Positions 12,655-23,689 of a stretch of DNA of 64,000 nucleotides are shown one piece after another. The position numbers were made by a program, and so were the translations under genes. The notes under the pieces were generated by a model, which worked only from the letters and a program-made list of their open reading frames with translations, ran no database searches and was not told the DNA's origin. Source of the stretch: Lycorma delicatula. Its lineage: Eukaryota > Arthropoda > Insecta > Hemiptera > Fulgoridae. The DNA is taken from NCBI RefSeq assembly GCF_047948215.1, contig NC_134458.1, positions 139,608,536-139,672,535 on the forward strand. The letters run 5' to 3'. The stretch's first letter is position 1. Each line of letters opens with the position of its first letter.

Positions 12655-13650
12655 AAAAGGAAACCCCAATCTAAGTTCAACTGATATAAAGCTGTTAATT
12701 TGAAATAATTTTCAGCCAATAATTATTCAAAGGTTTCAAAAATCTTGGGAACCTAAAATCTTTCAATAAAAATTTTTAATTTTTGGTATTAAGTTTTTAA
12801 ACTATTTTTTTAAAAACTATTATTTTTAAGAAAACATCATTTAGTGTTTTATTAATATTTCAATATTTATTAAAAATAAATAGTTAACTTATAATCTAAA
12901 TTAACCTAATATACTGCTTATTTTATTAATTATTTATAAATAGGTACGAGTATATTTTATTTTTTAATTAGTAGTTTATTATTTTCTCAGTAAACCAAAT
13001 ATAGTTATCATGATAAGCATATGGATAGAGTAAGCTGTTAGTATTTTTATAAAATGAAGTTGCTGTAACTATTAGATAATATTCAAATATCGGAAAGTCT
13101 AATGTTTTCAGAAAGGCACGGTTGTGTAAATGAATGAGCCTGATGAGAGTCTTGTCTCGCTTCAATAGCTATAAAACTTAATCTGAGATACGGGCTATAT
13201 TTTATATTTGGTCTGAATCAAATCATCTTCCCAATTATTTCTTCCTTTCCCGAATAACATTACTTTCGCGTCTCTTAACTTATTCACATCCCGTTATCAA
13301 TCTCTTCAACACTTTATGCGTTCTGTTTTTGACATTTATCAAACAACACATCCAAACGGGGGTAGAGAAAATTTGGGCTATCATTTTAAGGAATATTTCA
13401 AGAAATTTATTTCACAGTTTACTTAGAATGTTTTAATTCACAATAAAATAATTATTTTAATTATAAATTGCCTATTAAACTATATTTAAAATAGCGATTC
13501 AAATTAAATTACAAGTTATTATTGATTAAATCCCATATTAATTAAAAGAGTAAATTTAAAAATAGAGTACAGTTAATTTGATTATTTCATTACAGAATGT
13601 ATCCGTGTTGAATGTAAATTAATGAATAGTTTTTACAACTAGGAATTGCA
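12655..13650. other. AT-rich sequence, no gene seen
   Basis: Long A/T-rich tract with no readable motif or repeat copy. A slightly less AT-rich stretch at about 13190-13370 is unassigned. Confidence 0.5.
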
Positions 13651-13653
13651 AAG

Positions 13654-13782
13654 TCATTTGAAGGTCAAACCAACCCCATGTTCACTCAGGTCATGTTTAA
13701 TGCCTTCTTTTCTTATTACTTTGTCCTTCGTACAGATTGCTTGTGGCAATTTCTTATTCGGATAGACATCGGTACATTTCTC
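13654..13782 (-). other. Short unassigned open frame, possible exon or remnant
   Basis: A 42-codon open frame between a TAA (13783-13785) and a TGA (13654-13656). It reads EKCTDVYPNKKLPQAICTKD and then KVIRKEGIKHDLSEHGVGLT. The composition is protein-like and stands out from the low-complexity frames around it. There is no ATG at its start, so it would have to be an internal or terminal exon or a transposon scrap. I do not recognise the family. Confidence 0.25.
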
Positions 13783-14132
13783 TTATTTATTCGACCCATA
13801 TGTTGAAGACTGAATGAACTATATCTTTCTATTCCCACAGCAAGGTGTCTATATGTGTGTGTTGTAGAAAATTTAATTTTTATTTCTATGAACGTGCAAT
13901 ACCTTTTTTCTTCTTTTTTAGATTAATTAAAGTTTTTTTTATATCAGTTAAATAATATTATAAAATAAGGTGTAATTAATATGGTGTTAGAATAAAATAA
14001 AACTTTCCATTAGAAAAATGAGAATAAAATAGCAAAAAGAGGTGTTTACAAAAAATTAAAAATCGTCTGACGAATATTTTGTTCGTTAAACATTCACCAT
14101 TAATTAATTTTAATTTATAAAAATACAAAAAC

Positions 14133-14136
<4 letters not shown>

Positions 14137-14180
<44 letters not shown>
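14137..14180. repeat. (TA)n microsatellite followed by CACACGAGTATA
   Basis: About 22 TA units. The right flank CACACGAGTATA resembles the flank of the TA run at 2722-2735. Confidence 0.95.
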
Positions 14181-14185
<5 letters not shown>

Positions 14186-14389
14186 GAGTATAAAACACTT
14201 TCTTCGCGAATACAATAATAGGGAAAGTATAGTGATTGTGTCAAAAATAGGTTATCGGATTTTTTTGCAAATCTTTACGTTTCCAACTACAGAGTGTTCA
14301 TCTCGAAAGAGGCCCCATCACTCAGTAGTTTACACTAAATGCATATGCTTTTTAAAATGGGTATATTGGTGTGAGTTAGGTAAAGTAAT

Positions 14390-15010
14390 GTGGAAGATAT
14401 AGACGACTATAGCTGGAGTGGGGAGGATCGTTTATTGCCCGCACATTCGAATTTTGCCAGTGTTTGCCAAGCTTTTGAAGATGACTGCATAATCGTGTGT
14501 TACCGTTTGTTAAAATGCGTGATATTCGTGATAGAAACTTATTTAGAGACGAATTCTCATATTTTTTATCGGTGAAAGTTGAGAAATTTGTAGAGGAAGC
14601 ACCAGTTTAAAGTTTATTCAGAAGTTGAAAAATGTCGTGAAACAGATTCGATGTTAGACCAGAAACGTGCCCGACACAGGTCAGTTTTAACGACCCTGGT
14701 CGTATAGGATATTAAAGCGGCAGTTACAAGATCTCCTCACAAATATTTTTACGGAGACTAAGCCGGGGAAAAGAACATTTCACTAGATTCAGCCCACTCT
14801 GCAGTGAGGAGGATGCTAAAATTTTATCTGTATGGAATGCAAGTTTTCCATAAGCTAAGTAATGCTGATTAAGCTAAAAGAGTTCACTACTCTCAATGGT
14901 TCGATAACTTCATTAGAGGTCACATTGGCATTTTAGATCAAGTGATTTTCATAGATGAAGCGTGGTTTCACCTTGGTAGTTATGTTAATTGACATAACTG
15001 AAAACCTTAC
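14390..15010 (+). pseudogene. Tc1-like transposase remnant (DUF4817-type), N-terminal half
   Basis: Degenerate plus-strand frames read DIKAAVTRSPH, AVRRMLKFYLYGMQVFHKLS, AKRVHYSQWFDNFIRGH and then ILDQVIFIDEAWFHLGSYVN. The last block carries the first catalytic Asp in the (S)DEAWFHL.GYVN context typical of an insect Tc1/mariner-superfamily group often annotated with a DUF4817 N-terminal domain. The middle and C-terminal DDE blocks (QQDGA.AH, WPPRSPDL) are absent after 15010, so the copy is truncated. Several in-frame stops are present. Possible left terminal sequence lies near 14292-14325, but no matching right repeat was found. Confidence 0.72.
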
Positions 15011-15014
15011 TTCT

Positions 15015-16930
15015 TAAGGTAATAGTTACTTTGCAAAACATGAAAACATATTTTTTGTTTATTAAAAGTACAACGCACCTTAGCAGTGCGTTTATTTATA
15101 TATAATATTTTTATATGTTTAAATTTGTTCCACATATTGTTGAGATAATGCGCCATAATCGATTAGATGCAGCAAAGACAACTCTACTTTATGAATAAAT
15201 GATGCTACATTTATATTTATGCTGATAGAACCTTTTTTTCAACAAATTCTAACAGTGAATTGAGTGAACTCTTCGTTGTCGTTATTTTAATTTTACTAAT
15301 TATTTTAATAATTAGTAAAATTATTATTATTATTCATCACTAAAAATCCTAATATCAGAATATTAGATGTAACTAATTAGAATTTACGATTTATATTTTA
15401 ATGTTATTTAGTAGAAGGGGTGAATTAGATGTCACTCGTGGGAATCTCGGACTTGTGTAAATATCCCTCTGAAAATTTCAGTAAAAACTGTGTTGTATTT
15501 TAACATTAAACTAATTAAAAAAAAAGTAGAATATTTTCTTAAATCCCTGTAGTATCATTTAACATTCTGGTTGCATGTAAAAGTAATCAGAATAAAATTA
15601 AAATAAATCATACTTTTTTCCTGAAATGGAAGTCTCTCATACAAAGATATGAGAATACCTCATATGTATATTGGAAACCTCATAGAGGTTTCCGTACCGA
15701 TACAAAGGTTTTGGAAGGAATTTTACACAGGGGATTTTTATTAATATTAACTTCTTTAAAGTTACATTTAAAAAAATTTGATTTTCAATCCTTTTTTCTT
15801 GATATAATAGTTTTAACGCACATTTTACTATTACATTATCCCATTCACTTAATTACTTATTTTATTTAATTTGAAAAATTTAATATTTTTCATCAAACAA
15901 GAGACATTTAACTTCATTAAAGTAATATTTAATAATCTGATACAGTATACTATTAATTTCACTATTTAAAAAATAGTAATTTTTAGTTTTAATGATTAAA
16001 TTCAAAGCTTTAAATTTAGTAATTTGTATACATGAGAACTGTAGAAGAATAAGGCTCGCAAAGTATTGCAAGCCTTTTCCGGCTAAGCCGTTCAAGTCAT
16101 CCAACACCAATTTCGTTGCAAACATTTTCTGGCTATGCCGAAACGTTTCGGAAATTCAGACGTTAAGAAGTATTATTTTTAAAATGAAGTATCTTTTTAA
16201 TGAAACATCAACTTTTAATGAAAATATTGAAAAAATAAAAAAATACAGCCACTTTAAATAAATTCAAATGTGATTTTTTTTTTAGTAAGGAGGTGAACAT
16301 TTTCGGCCTATTCTTTTTTGAAATATATTAGATGTTTGAGGCTAATAAAATATCAATACTTTCATATATTAAACGTTATAGGTATTATACATTGAGCCTT
16401 TACATTTTTAAACGATTTTTCATTGCCACAGACTAGATGAATGGGATGGGGAGAAAAATTTTATATCATTTAAAGGCCCATTGATGTAGGCCAAAAAAAA
16501 AACATTCATTAAACGCTAGAAAATATTCATATAAAGGTATCCCATTAACTCCTTTTCTGAACCAAGAAATAGAAAAAATTCAGTTAATTTTTTGGGGTTG
16601 GGGTGAATATTTAAAAAAGAATTTGGGCAGTTTCTTAACCTGATAAAAATATATTTTTTGAAAATGATTTTAAACGTTTTTAAAAAGGGTTCACTTTTTG
16701 TGAGAAAAATTATTTGGTAAAAACTCCAGTAAAAATGATAAATTCTGTTTCGGCCAAAACATTTCCACTTTTTTTTCCAATTTTGCAAAAAATTTTAAGT
16801 CTTCCTGAGCACGGCATTTTCTTACCAATTTTAAAGAAAATTGGTTTACGAAGTCCAGAGTTATTATGTTTCAAACAGGCCAACGCATAACGTGTATAAA
16901 AATTCATCCATAAAAATTGTTATTTTGGTA
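15015..16930. other. AT-rich sequence with unassigned low-complexity tracts
   Basis: The two overlapping frames at 15880-16261 lie on opposite strands of the same AT-rich stretch and have no motif. The frames at 16516-16907 are Phe/Lys-rich and also motif-free. Pyrimidine-rich tracts are common. Confidence 0.5.
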
Positions 16931-16943
16931 TTAGGATAACGTT

Positions 16944-17056
16944 GAGTTAGTGCGCAGGAACACATACGCATTTAATAATGTCTTACGGAACCTGTTAGCG
17001 AGCCCGACACTGCCTAGGTGCCCATAAATGGGGTTCCTCCACTTCTTAAAAAAAAG
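16944..17056 (+). mobile_element. Severely 5'-truncated LINE-B-type 3' end
   Basis: 113 bp matching the last part of LINE-B's 3' UTR: CCTGTTAGCGAGCCCGACAC, then TGGGGTTCCTCC and a final A run. It is flanked by a perfect 11-bp target duplication AGGATAACGTT (16933-16943 and 17057-17067). It shows target-primed insertion of only the 3' tail. No coding content. Confidence 0.9.
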
Positions 17057-17189
17057 AGGATAACGTTAAAAAACGTTTTTTACAGTTCTAATATAAATAG
17101 TTAAGACCATTTTTTTTTGAAAACCTTTTTTTCTAAAATGTCCCCTTAGGCAAAGTTTTAGAAAAAGAGTGATTTTACAATAGCTCACT

Positions 17190-17683
17190 CTTTTTCTGTT
17201 TAGCATCCGGAAACATCGTAAGGATTACTTCAGAGGATGATATGTATGAATGTAAATAAAGTGTAGTCTTGTAAAGTTTCAGGTCGACCATTCCTGAGAT
17301 GTATGGTTAATTGAAACCCAGCCACTAAAGAATATCCCAACCCCGTAAGGGAAGAAGACACCCGCCTAGTGACGTTCCGGTCGCCCCCCCCCCCGTTCCA
17401 TGCCCTGTTGGGCTTTAACGGGAGTCGTCTATTGTCCTCTGACTTTTTGCATCTCATAGTAATAAGCCTGGCCTCGTTGGAATGCCACCGATGCAAATGC
17501 CTCGGTAGACATTTGCATCGGTGATTTAATAACTTAGCTTATTGCCTTCGCTGTAGGCCTCGTCCGGAAACCATCAAAGAACACTGGTATCCACGATCTA
17601 GTATTCAAATCCGTATAAAAGTAAACTGTCTTTACATTTGAATCTTAGAACTCTCGACTTCGAAATCAGCTGATTTGCGATGA
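17190..17683 (-). mobile_element. tRNA-derived SINE, family 1, copy 2, split by an insert
   Basis: Minus-strand copy of the 5578-5855 SINE. The tail is at 17190 (CTGTTTAGCATCCGG on plus) and the head near 17683 (CGACTTCGAAATCAGCTGAT). The two parts are separated by unrelated sequence at about 17335-17568. The outermost head, with the A box, is lost or rearranged where a cluster of small inverted repeats begins. Confidence 0.82.
17335..17568. mobile_element. GC-rich insert inside SINE copy 2
   Basis: About 235 bp, much GC-richer than its surroundings, with an 11-nt C run (17384-17394) and a perfect 14-bp-arm hairpin (17486-17499 / 17510-17523). The SINE words on both sides overlap: CCACTAAAGAATA on the left and CCATCAAAGAACA on the right. 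That looks like a diverged target duplication of about 12 bp. The class is not recognised; a short retroposon or a truncated LINE tail are options. Confidence 0.6.
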
Positions 17684-17740
17684 CTACCCTTAGTCTATAC
17701 TAAGGTCTATACTTAGGGTCTTAGTCTATACTAAGGGTAG
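17680..17740. repeat. Small inverted and tandem repeat cluster
   Basis: Contains three near copies of the word AGTCTATACTAAGG. CTACCCTTAGT and its complement ACTAAGGGTAG bracket the block. Confidence 0.85.
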
Positions 17741-17859
17741 TAGTAAACTAGTAATATACTAGCTACATTAGCCGAGAAAGTAAAAAGTTAAAACTGAAAT
17801 CCTAATTTACATAATACAACCTGTCCAGAGACATCAAGAAACTTTACCCGTCTATTCTT

Positions 17860-17946
17860 ACACAATATTCTTACCGACAAATCACAACGTAATCACAACA
17901 TTCGTTGTGATTACGGTAAGAATATTGTGTCACAACGAATGTTGTG
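17860..17946. repeat. Nested inverted repeats (17-bp outer arms)
   Basis: Outer arms ACACAATATTCTTACCG (17860-17876) and CGGTAAGAATATTGTGT (17914-17930) are perfect complements. The spacer holds a second hairpin (TAATCACAAC / GTTGTGATTA with a 4-nt loop). Directly after the right arm, CACAACGAATGTTGTG is the reverse complement of the inner CACAACATTCGTTGTG. Confidence 0.95.
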
Positions 17947-17949
17947 ACT

Positions 17950-18305
17950 TACATTACTTTTATTTTGGAGTGAATGTATTAAATACGAAACTTAAATAGA
18001 TCAATAAAACTTTAAATAAATGTTAGTACGAGTATTTTAACTTTTAGATACTTATTCTCTTTGTGAATGTTAATATTCACAATATTTAAAAAAAAATATT
18101 GTCAAAAAGCGATTGATGTTTGCTAAGAAAGTGGATATGGAAAAAATACCATGAGGTATTGCTAGATTACGGAATGGAAACTCTGATTTGCTAGGAAGAC
18201 TAAAACATACAGTTTTGTAGCGATGCAAGTAAGATTTATCACATCAAGTAAAAAATAAATTTTATTTATTTATTTTTTAATTTTATAAATTTTTTTACAT
18301 TAATA
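17950..18305. other. AT-rich sequence, no gene seen
   Basis: Spacer before the Merlin element. Confidence 0.5.
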
Positions 18306-18314
18306 AGTTTTTTT

Positions 18315-19945
18315 GGTACTTTTCTGTTATTCCCTCCTAATTTTTTTTCATTATGATTCGTTGAGAAAATTCTTTATATATGATATTCACTTCATTTTGA
18401 GATGGAGAAACCATTTTTTACATTTGGAGGAATCACAGAAAAGACCCCGGCATTGTTTAGAAATACGGATTACGGTGTAGTTACGATTTGAAATATTACA
18501 ACATCGAGTGCTTATATCAGTGTTGTCGATTAGTCCACATCATTTTGTCTCAAGTGACAATCGTTTCTCTTATTATAAATTTGATACGAAAGAAAAAGCG
18601 ATCCGGTTTTTTCTAGATGAGGAATCATTCATAAGACTAGAATATGTAAGATGAAACACGAAATGTCTATGAAAATTCATGCAAAAAATGACCGTTGAGT
18701 ATGTAAAAAACGAAAGTGCAGTGAAGAAAAACCGATCAGAAAGAAATTTGGTTCGAAGGTAGCAAATTGTCGTTCGACAGGATTATTTTATTCATTTATG
18801 CTTGGTCTCAGGAATACGCTACCACCCGCTTTGCTGAACGAGAATTTGAAATGAGCTGTGATGTCATTACAGACTGGAAGAATTATCTGGGTGATGTTTG
18901 TGCCGATTCCTTATTGAAAAATCCTCGCAAAATTGATGGTGAAGGAAAAACTATAGAAATCGATGATCGTGTTTTTCGATAAGAAAATATAATCGTGGAA
19001 GGTTGTATCCTCACCAGTGGGTTTTCGGAGGAATTTTTCGCGAAGATAATGAGTGTTTTTTGTATGTAGTGCCAAATCGGAAAAAAGAAACGCTATTAAA
19101 TATGATTACCGCTTGCACTGAAAAAGGCACTACAATAATGTCGGATAAATGGAAGTCATACAATGATATACCGAAAATAGAAGGCATGAACTTAAAACAT
19201 TTCACTGTGGATCATAGTCGGAATTTCGTCGACCCAGATATCGGTGCTCAAACCCAACGGATTGAAAGCCTTTGGAGAAACGTGAAGAGATGCAACAAAC
19301 GTGAATAGGGTACTCACCGTACTATGATTGATTCATATTTGTTGAATTCATTTGGCATCGTAGATAACCGGGATGAGGACTATTTCGACCAAATTTTTAA
19401 AGACATTATTTCGTTCTATCCATTGAGCGATTGAGTTGTTTCTGAAAATGAATTATTTGCGTAGGTTTTTTTCACTTGTTACTAAAAGTATGTTTTCTTA
19501 TTTATTTTTTATTGAGATTAATAAAAAATGTTATACTTTGTGTTGGGTCTTTCAGTAACTATTGCAATTATTTACTATTTAAATAATCAAAACATTACTG
19601 TTAATTAGTCAAGATTAGCGAGCGAAGCGAACGTAGATTAAGTTTGGTTGCGTTATATTTTTTAATAAATAAATGGTAATATAAATAGTTATATCGGATT
19701 ATTAGGTTATTTCTACAACCTGGTTATTATTATTATCAATATTTCCTGCTACTTGAGTTATTTCCAGGTGAAAAACTTGCAAACTTTTGGGGGAAGAAAC
19801 GAAAAAGTACCTGTTTTTCTGGTCGAAAGTTGATTTCTATAATTAAAAATGAATTTCTCCACTAAAATTGACATTGATAATTAAATTTCTTGCAGATATG
19901 AGTGAATTGGATAAAAAAAAGTGGGGGGAATTACAGAAGAGACCC
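18315..19945 (+). mobile_element. Merlin-type DNA transposon
   Basis: The left end GGTACTTTTCTGTTATTCCC and the reverse complement of the right end, GGGTCTCTTCTGTAATTCCC, match over roughly 24 bp and run on into a T tract, giving terminal inverted repeats. The flanks GTTTTTTT (18307-18314) and GTTTTTTG (19946-19953) could be an 8-bp target duplication, the size expected for Merlin, but both are T-rich. Further copies of the terminal word lie inside at 18426-18448 and 19789-19811. The interior encodes an IS1016/ISXO2-like transposase. Confidence 0.75.
18560..19434 (+). pseudogene. Merlin transposase (IS1016/ISXO2-like DDE) remnant
   Basis: A cut-and-paste transposase of the superfamily that links eukaryotic Merlin with bacterial IS1016/IS1595. 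The first catalytic Asp is in GKTIEIDDRVFR (18930-18980; family norm VEIDE). One frameshift follows, then RKYNRGRLYPHQWVFGGIF and CFLYVVPNRKKETLLNMI. The second Asp is in GTTIMSDKWKSYNDI (19120-19165). NFVDPDIGAQTQRIESLWRN then gives the final acidic residue (Glu of IES.W). After a TAG at 19306-19308 the frame stays open through YFDQIFKDIISFYPLS to TGA at 19432. The N-terminal part before 18767 is frame-broken. It resembles a bacterial family but sits in an AT-rich host background with eukaryotic-type ends, so recent bacterial transfer is not needed. Confidence 0.85.
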
Positions 19946-19949
19946 GTTT

Positions 19950-21980
19950 TTTGTATTAACAACCGATTGTTTTTTTGAGTTTATACAAACACATCAAATG
20001 TCTATTTAGATAAAACTAAATTAATTTAAATATTTTAGTTATAAAAATAGAATCACTATATTTATACATTTTAAAGCCAAGTTATTCTAAATATAAAAAT
20101 TTTATGTGCGAATTTGCGTACATTATCACAAGGTAATATGTGAACGTTAATTTGTTGCAAATATTATTGGATATTGTTGTCAATCACTGAATAAATTTAT
20201 GTTACGATCTAAGTAATGATTGTGTAATAAAAACCATTATTATTTAATAAGAAAACATCCGTAAATAATTTCAAAAGCTAATGTAAACATTTCTATGTTA
20301 AAACATAATGTTATTTTTTCTGTTTAGAAATCTATTCCAACAAATTTGTTTGAGTGTTTTGTCTACTACCAAAGACAAACAATCCCCCCCTCTCGGAAAA
20401 TACAGGCACCCAGTGCCCATATTTTTCAAAGGTTTGGGATATCTTTATTAAGGACAGAATGAGCACATTTATGATGAACGATTTTGCGTTCGCTATCTTA
20501 AATATAAGCTTCAAGAAAAATTTATCGTTCTTTAGAAATTTTATAGCTTCCTTAGACTGTGGGATTAGGATTAATAAAAGAAACACCCTTATCTATCCCT
20601 GCAACTGTATGGCAAGTAGGATTATCCTACTGAACTATAAAAAGTGTAGCCAGATACCATAATGTATATTTCAATCGGATGATAAATTTTTTTTTAATAA
20701 CAACAAAAACGTTGTAATGAAGTAAAAAAGGTTAGCAGAGGATTGCTTAAAAATGAAGAATAAGGTTATTACAAAATTAACTGTGAATATGCTAATTGTA
20801 AACTAAATAGAAGATTAGCAGTTTGTTTAATTTAATGGCCGCTAACCTGGTATTAAGTTAGAAATACTAAAAAAATAATTAGCGTTAGAATTCAGTTATT
20901 AAAAAATCTAACTCGTGCTTGAATTAGCCATTATTAAATCATATAGTTTAGTTTTGTTATAAAACATTTAATTCTAAAATAAATTGAAAATCCGCTATAA
21001 TATGGCAACAAAATAGTGGCACCATTTATACAATCTTGGGGTAAAATGTAATATCGAGATATAATTTAGTAAATATTCATGTTATCATGCTTTAAAAAGT
21101 AAGAAATATTCGTAAAAAGATGGAGTTATGTCATTTTATGAAATAAAAATAATGGTAAGTTTTACATAATTAAAAAAAAAGATTAGATTAGAGAAATTCA
21201 AATAAATATCGATGCTAAACATTGATTAAAAGGATTTTTTTTTTTTTTGTTTGAGCGAAAAACGATTTTGCGTTATCGTCACCCGCAACAATCATATCAT
21301 AAATGACATTAAACAAGAAAACAAAACTTATAACTACTACCACAATTAACATACCATCCGTCGGAAATCTTAAAGATAAAATATACTTTATTTAAAAAAT
21401 AACAACAAATATAAAATTTAAATAAACATAAATAAAATTTAACGAAGTCCGAGGAGTTGCCTTCACAGATGACAAAATATTAAAGAACTAAGATTAAATT
21501 TAAGAATAAAACTAAAATACTGAGAATAATTAGCGTTAGAATAAAATAGAGAACAGGAATACAAGAAGTGAGTTTGATTGTTGATGTCAGATGGCAAATA
21601 ATATTAAATTTTACGATTTGTTATATCCTTTGTGATGTGGAGGACCATGAAACCTTTGTGGCAGGTTTTAGAGCGAGTATGAATTGTAGATGCATAGGTG
21701 ATGATTGAAACAACGCCTTGTTGCTTATTGAATTGTTATTTAATTTCTTGTTGTCGTGACATTTCGATAACATATAACTGAACAGCTAACATATAACGTA
21801 ACACATATATTTGAACATAATAACATATACGTATACAAATAAAATAAGAGTTCATCCGAACATTAGTACGCGTGTCCATCCGGACTGAATGTACAACACG
21901 ACCGCTCTGGGTCCGATTCTGGCGCCGAATGAATAAAAGTCGCTACGCCATAATGACCACTCCTTGCGGTATTATGACGT
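19950..21980. other. AT-rich sequence, no gene seen
   Basis: The pair of opposite-strand frames at 20332-20662 has no motif. A T run lies at about 21235-21250. Confidence 0.5.
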
Positions 21981-21989
21981 AGGACATCG

Positions 21990-22680
21990 TATGACCATAG
22001 TTTGCCGGAGAGCTCTAGCCCTCGCTAGGTAGCAGCACCTGATGGCAAAAGTGGAACGTAACACGTTACTTTGTAAGAATAACAATATTTCGTCTAAAAC
22101 CTTTTTATCATTGCCTAGAATACGGCGAGTGTTTTTCTGTAATTTAAATCTACGACGTAAGGCCACATAATATATGTAATCGACAAGAATATAGCGGACG
22201 TTCAAGCAGCAGTCACAGCCGTACACATAATGGTGCGATTTCTGATGCCATCAGATATCCGCGCGTAGCTCTGGTGTGACCTAACCGCAATCGGGAGAGG
22301 ACCATTCCTTTCGGTGAATTTTTCTACTTGAAGAGTCCCATGGTAACACAGTATCCTTGATGTGCTGGAGTTTATTATATACTGTAGCAGTCCAGACACC
22401 TTGCCACTTTGCTCGAAGAGTGAGTTTTACAGAATAAATAAAATTGTCAGTAGTAGCACGAGTGGTGAAATACGGTTGACTACGCCTAAAAGGCGGTTTT
22501 AGCAGCGGAAACCGCTCGTTAATTACCCGGAATTTCCACGTGGCTAGGGATCCAATAGAAACTCACTTGTGTGTTGTGGGGGTTCAATTCAAAAATTGCA
22601 TTATAGATTTCGGTGACGCTAGGATATCTCGAGTACAAATCTTCTGAAGCTTGAAATATTCTACTTGATAAAAATAAGGA
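21990..22680 (-). pseudogene. Jockey-like LINE ORF2, RNase H and C-terminal region
   Basis: Minus frames read NTQVSFYWIPSHVEIPGN (about 22520-22600), the conserved RNase H block of jockey and related LINEs (V.F.W.PSH.GI.GNE.AD). The next Glu position is already a stop. Further on come KHIKDTVLPWD-type sequence in a shifted frame and IRNRTIMC, then a tail reading YGCDCCLNVRYILVDYIYYV and LRRRFKLQKN with ILGNDKKVLDEILLFL. This matches the usual C-terminal pattern with paired Cys and LTV.HIL..C. Stops and frameshifts are numerous, and the reverse transcriptase part upstream (above 22700) is not recognisable. The intact protein would prime and copy element RNA in the nucleus. Confidence 0.72.
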
Positions 22681-22689
22681 CATGACGGT

Positions 22690-23335
22690 ATTTTGGGTTA
22701 ATGATATTCAAAGCCTTATTGATGATATACAGTTTTACAGTGAAGACACTATTAAAAGGAATTGGAAGAGCTTAGAATAAAGGAGAATTTAGGTCATTAT
22801 CAATCTAAAAGACTAAACAAATAATGTGTAGCCTACAATTGTCTGGAAACTGGTTTATTAGAAATGATAATTAAAAAAAAATATCCATAATAAACAAAAA
22901 ATGGTTACGAAACTTGGTTTATCAACCAATGCAAAAATTTCAATACAGAATCACATGGTAACCGATATCTTATAGCCTTTTCGATTTTTAAACTTAATCT
23001 TTTTGTAAAAATTTTCAGTCATTGAATTTTAGAGTGATTTACTTCCTTAAATTTTGTTTTTTAGCGTAGATATCTGTGATTTGATTATACTGTCTGTCTT
23101 TTTTTGAAGTAATTTTTATTTAATTAACAATTATAAAAGACGTGCTTAAGTCAAGGAGGATAAACTAAATTGGGGGTTTATTTTATTTAATATTGTAAAG
23201 CTTAATTATAATTACACTTTCTATTGTGATTGCCTGAAGCAACAACATTAACGTTGTGTAAGTATTGTTTTTTCTTTTTTTTATGAGAGATTACGAGCTC
23301 AACTGTTATGTTCATTAGCCCAAATGAAAATTTCT
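22690..23335. other. AT-rich sequence, no gene seen
   Basis: Would be the upstream side of the jockey-like remnant, but no RT motif is readable. Confidence 0.5.
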
Positions 23336-23339
23336 AGCG

Positions 23340-23430
23340 TATGAAAAAAGACACGCCTAACTTGGATTCGAACCCAGGACCTCCGGATGAAAGGCCGAGA
23401 CGCTACCACTCCGTCACGGAAAGCGGAAAT
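23340..23430 (-). mobile_element. tRNA-derived SINE head, family 2, copy 1
   Basis: The minus strand reads GACGGAGTGGTAGCG (A-box region) and, 35 nt later, GGTTCGAATCC (perfect B box, 23364-23374 on plus). The anticodon-loop region CCTTTCAT resembles tRNA-Glu. The acceptor ends do not pair and diverged copies exist at 25655-25745 and 59418-59505, so this is a SINE head and not a tRNA gene. The plus strand before it (AGCGTATGAAAAA) is shared with the second copy. Confidence 0.75.
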
Positions 23431-23689
23431 TTATTTTACTGTTTAATTTACAAACAAAAATTTTAAAAATCTTATTTGGACACTACATGACTTCCTTGTA
23501 CGCCTATTAAATTACATATACATATTTTTTCAAAATGAAAAGTACATAAAATTTTATTTCATTAATAACTTCTGATATTTTTTAATTTTTTTTTATTGTT
23601 ATTATTGAATTATCATTTAATGTAATTTTTTTTTTACAATCAGAGATTAATAATTATAAAAAAATAAATATATTTAAATTAAAAAAAAA

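Noticed and set aside
16516..16907. Lys/Phe-rich minus frames
   Set aside because: Low complexity in an A/T tract, no motif.
20332..20662. Overlapping frames of 84 and 102 codons on opposite strands
   Set aside because: No recognisable domain, no repeat relationship, and mutual overlap. Treated as chance.
23364..23430. Possible functional tRNA gene (good A and B boxes)
   Set aside because: The acceptor ends do not pair, the anticodon arm is poor and two diverged copies with a shared extension exist, so it is a SINE head.
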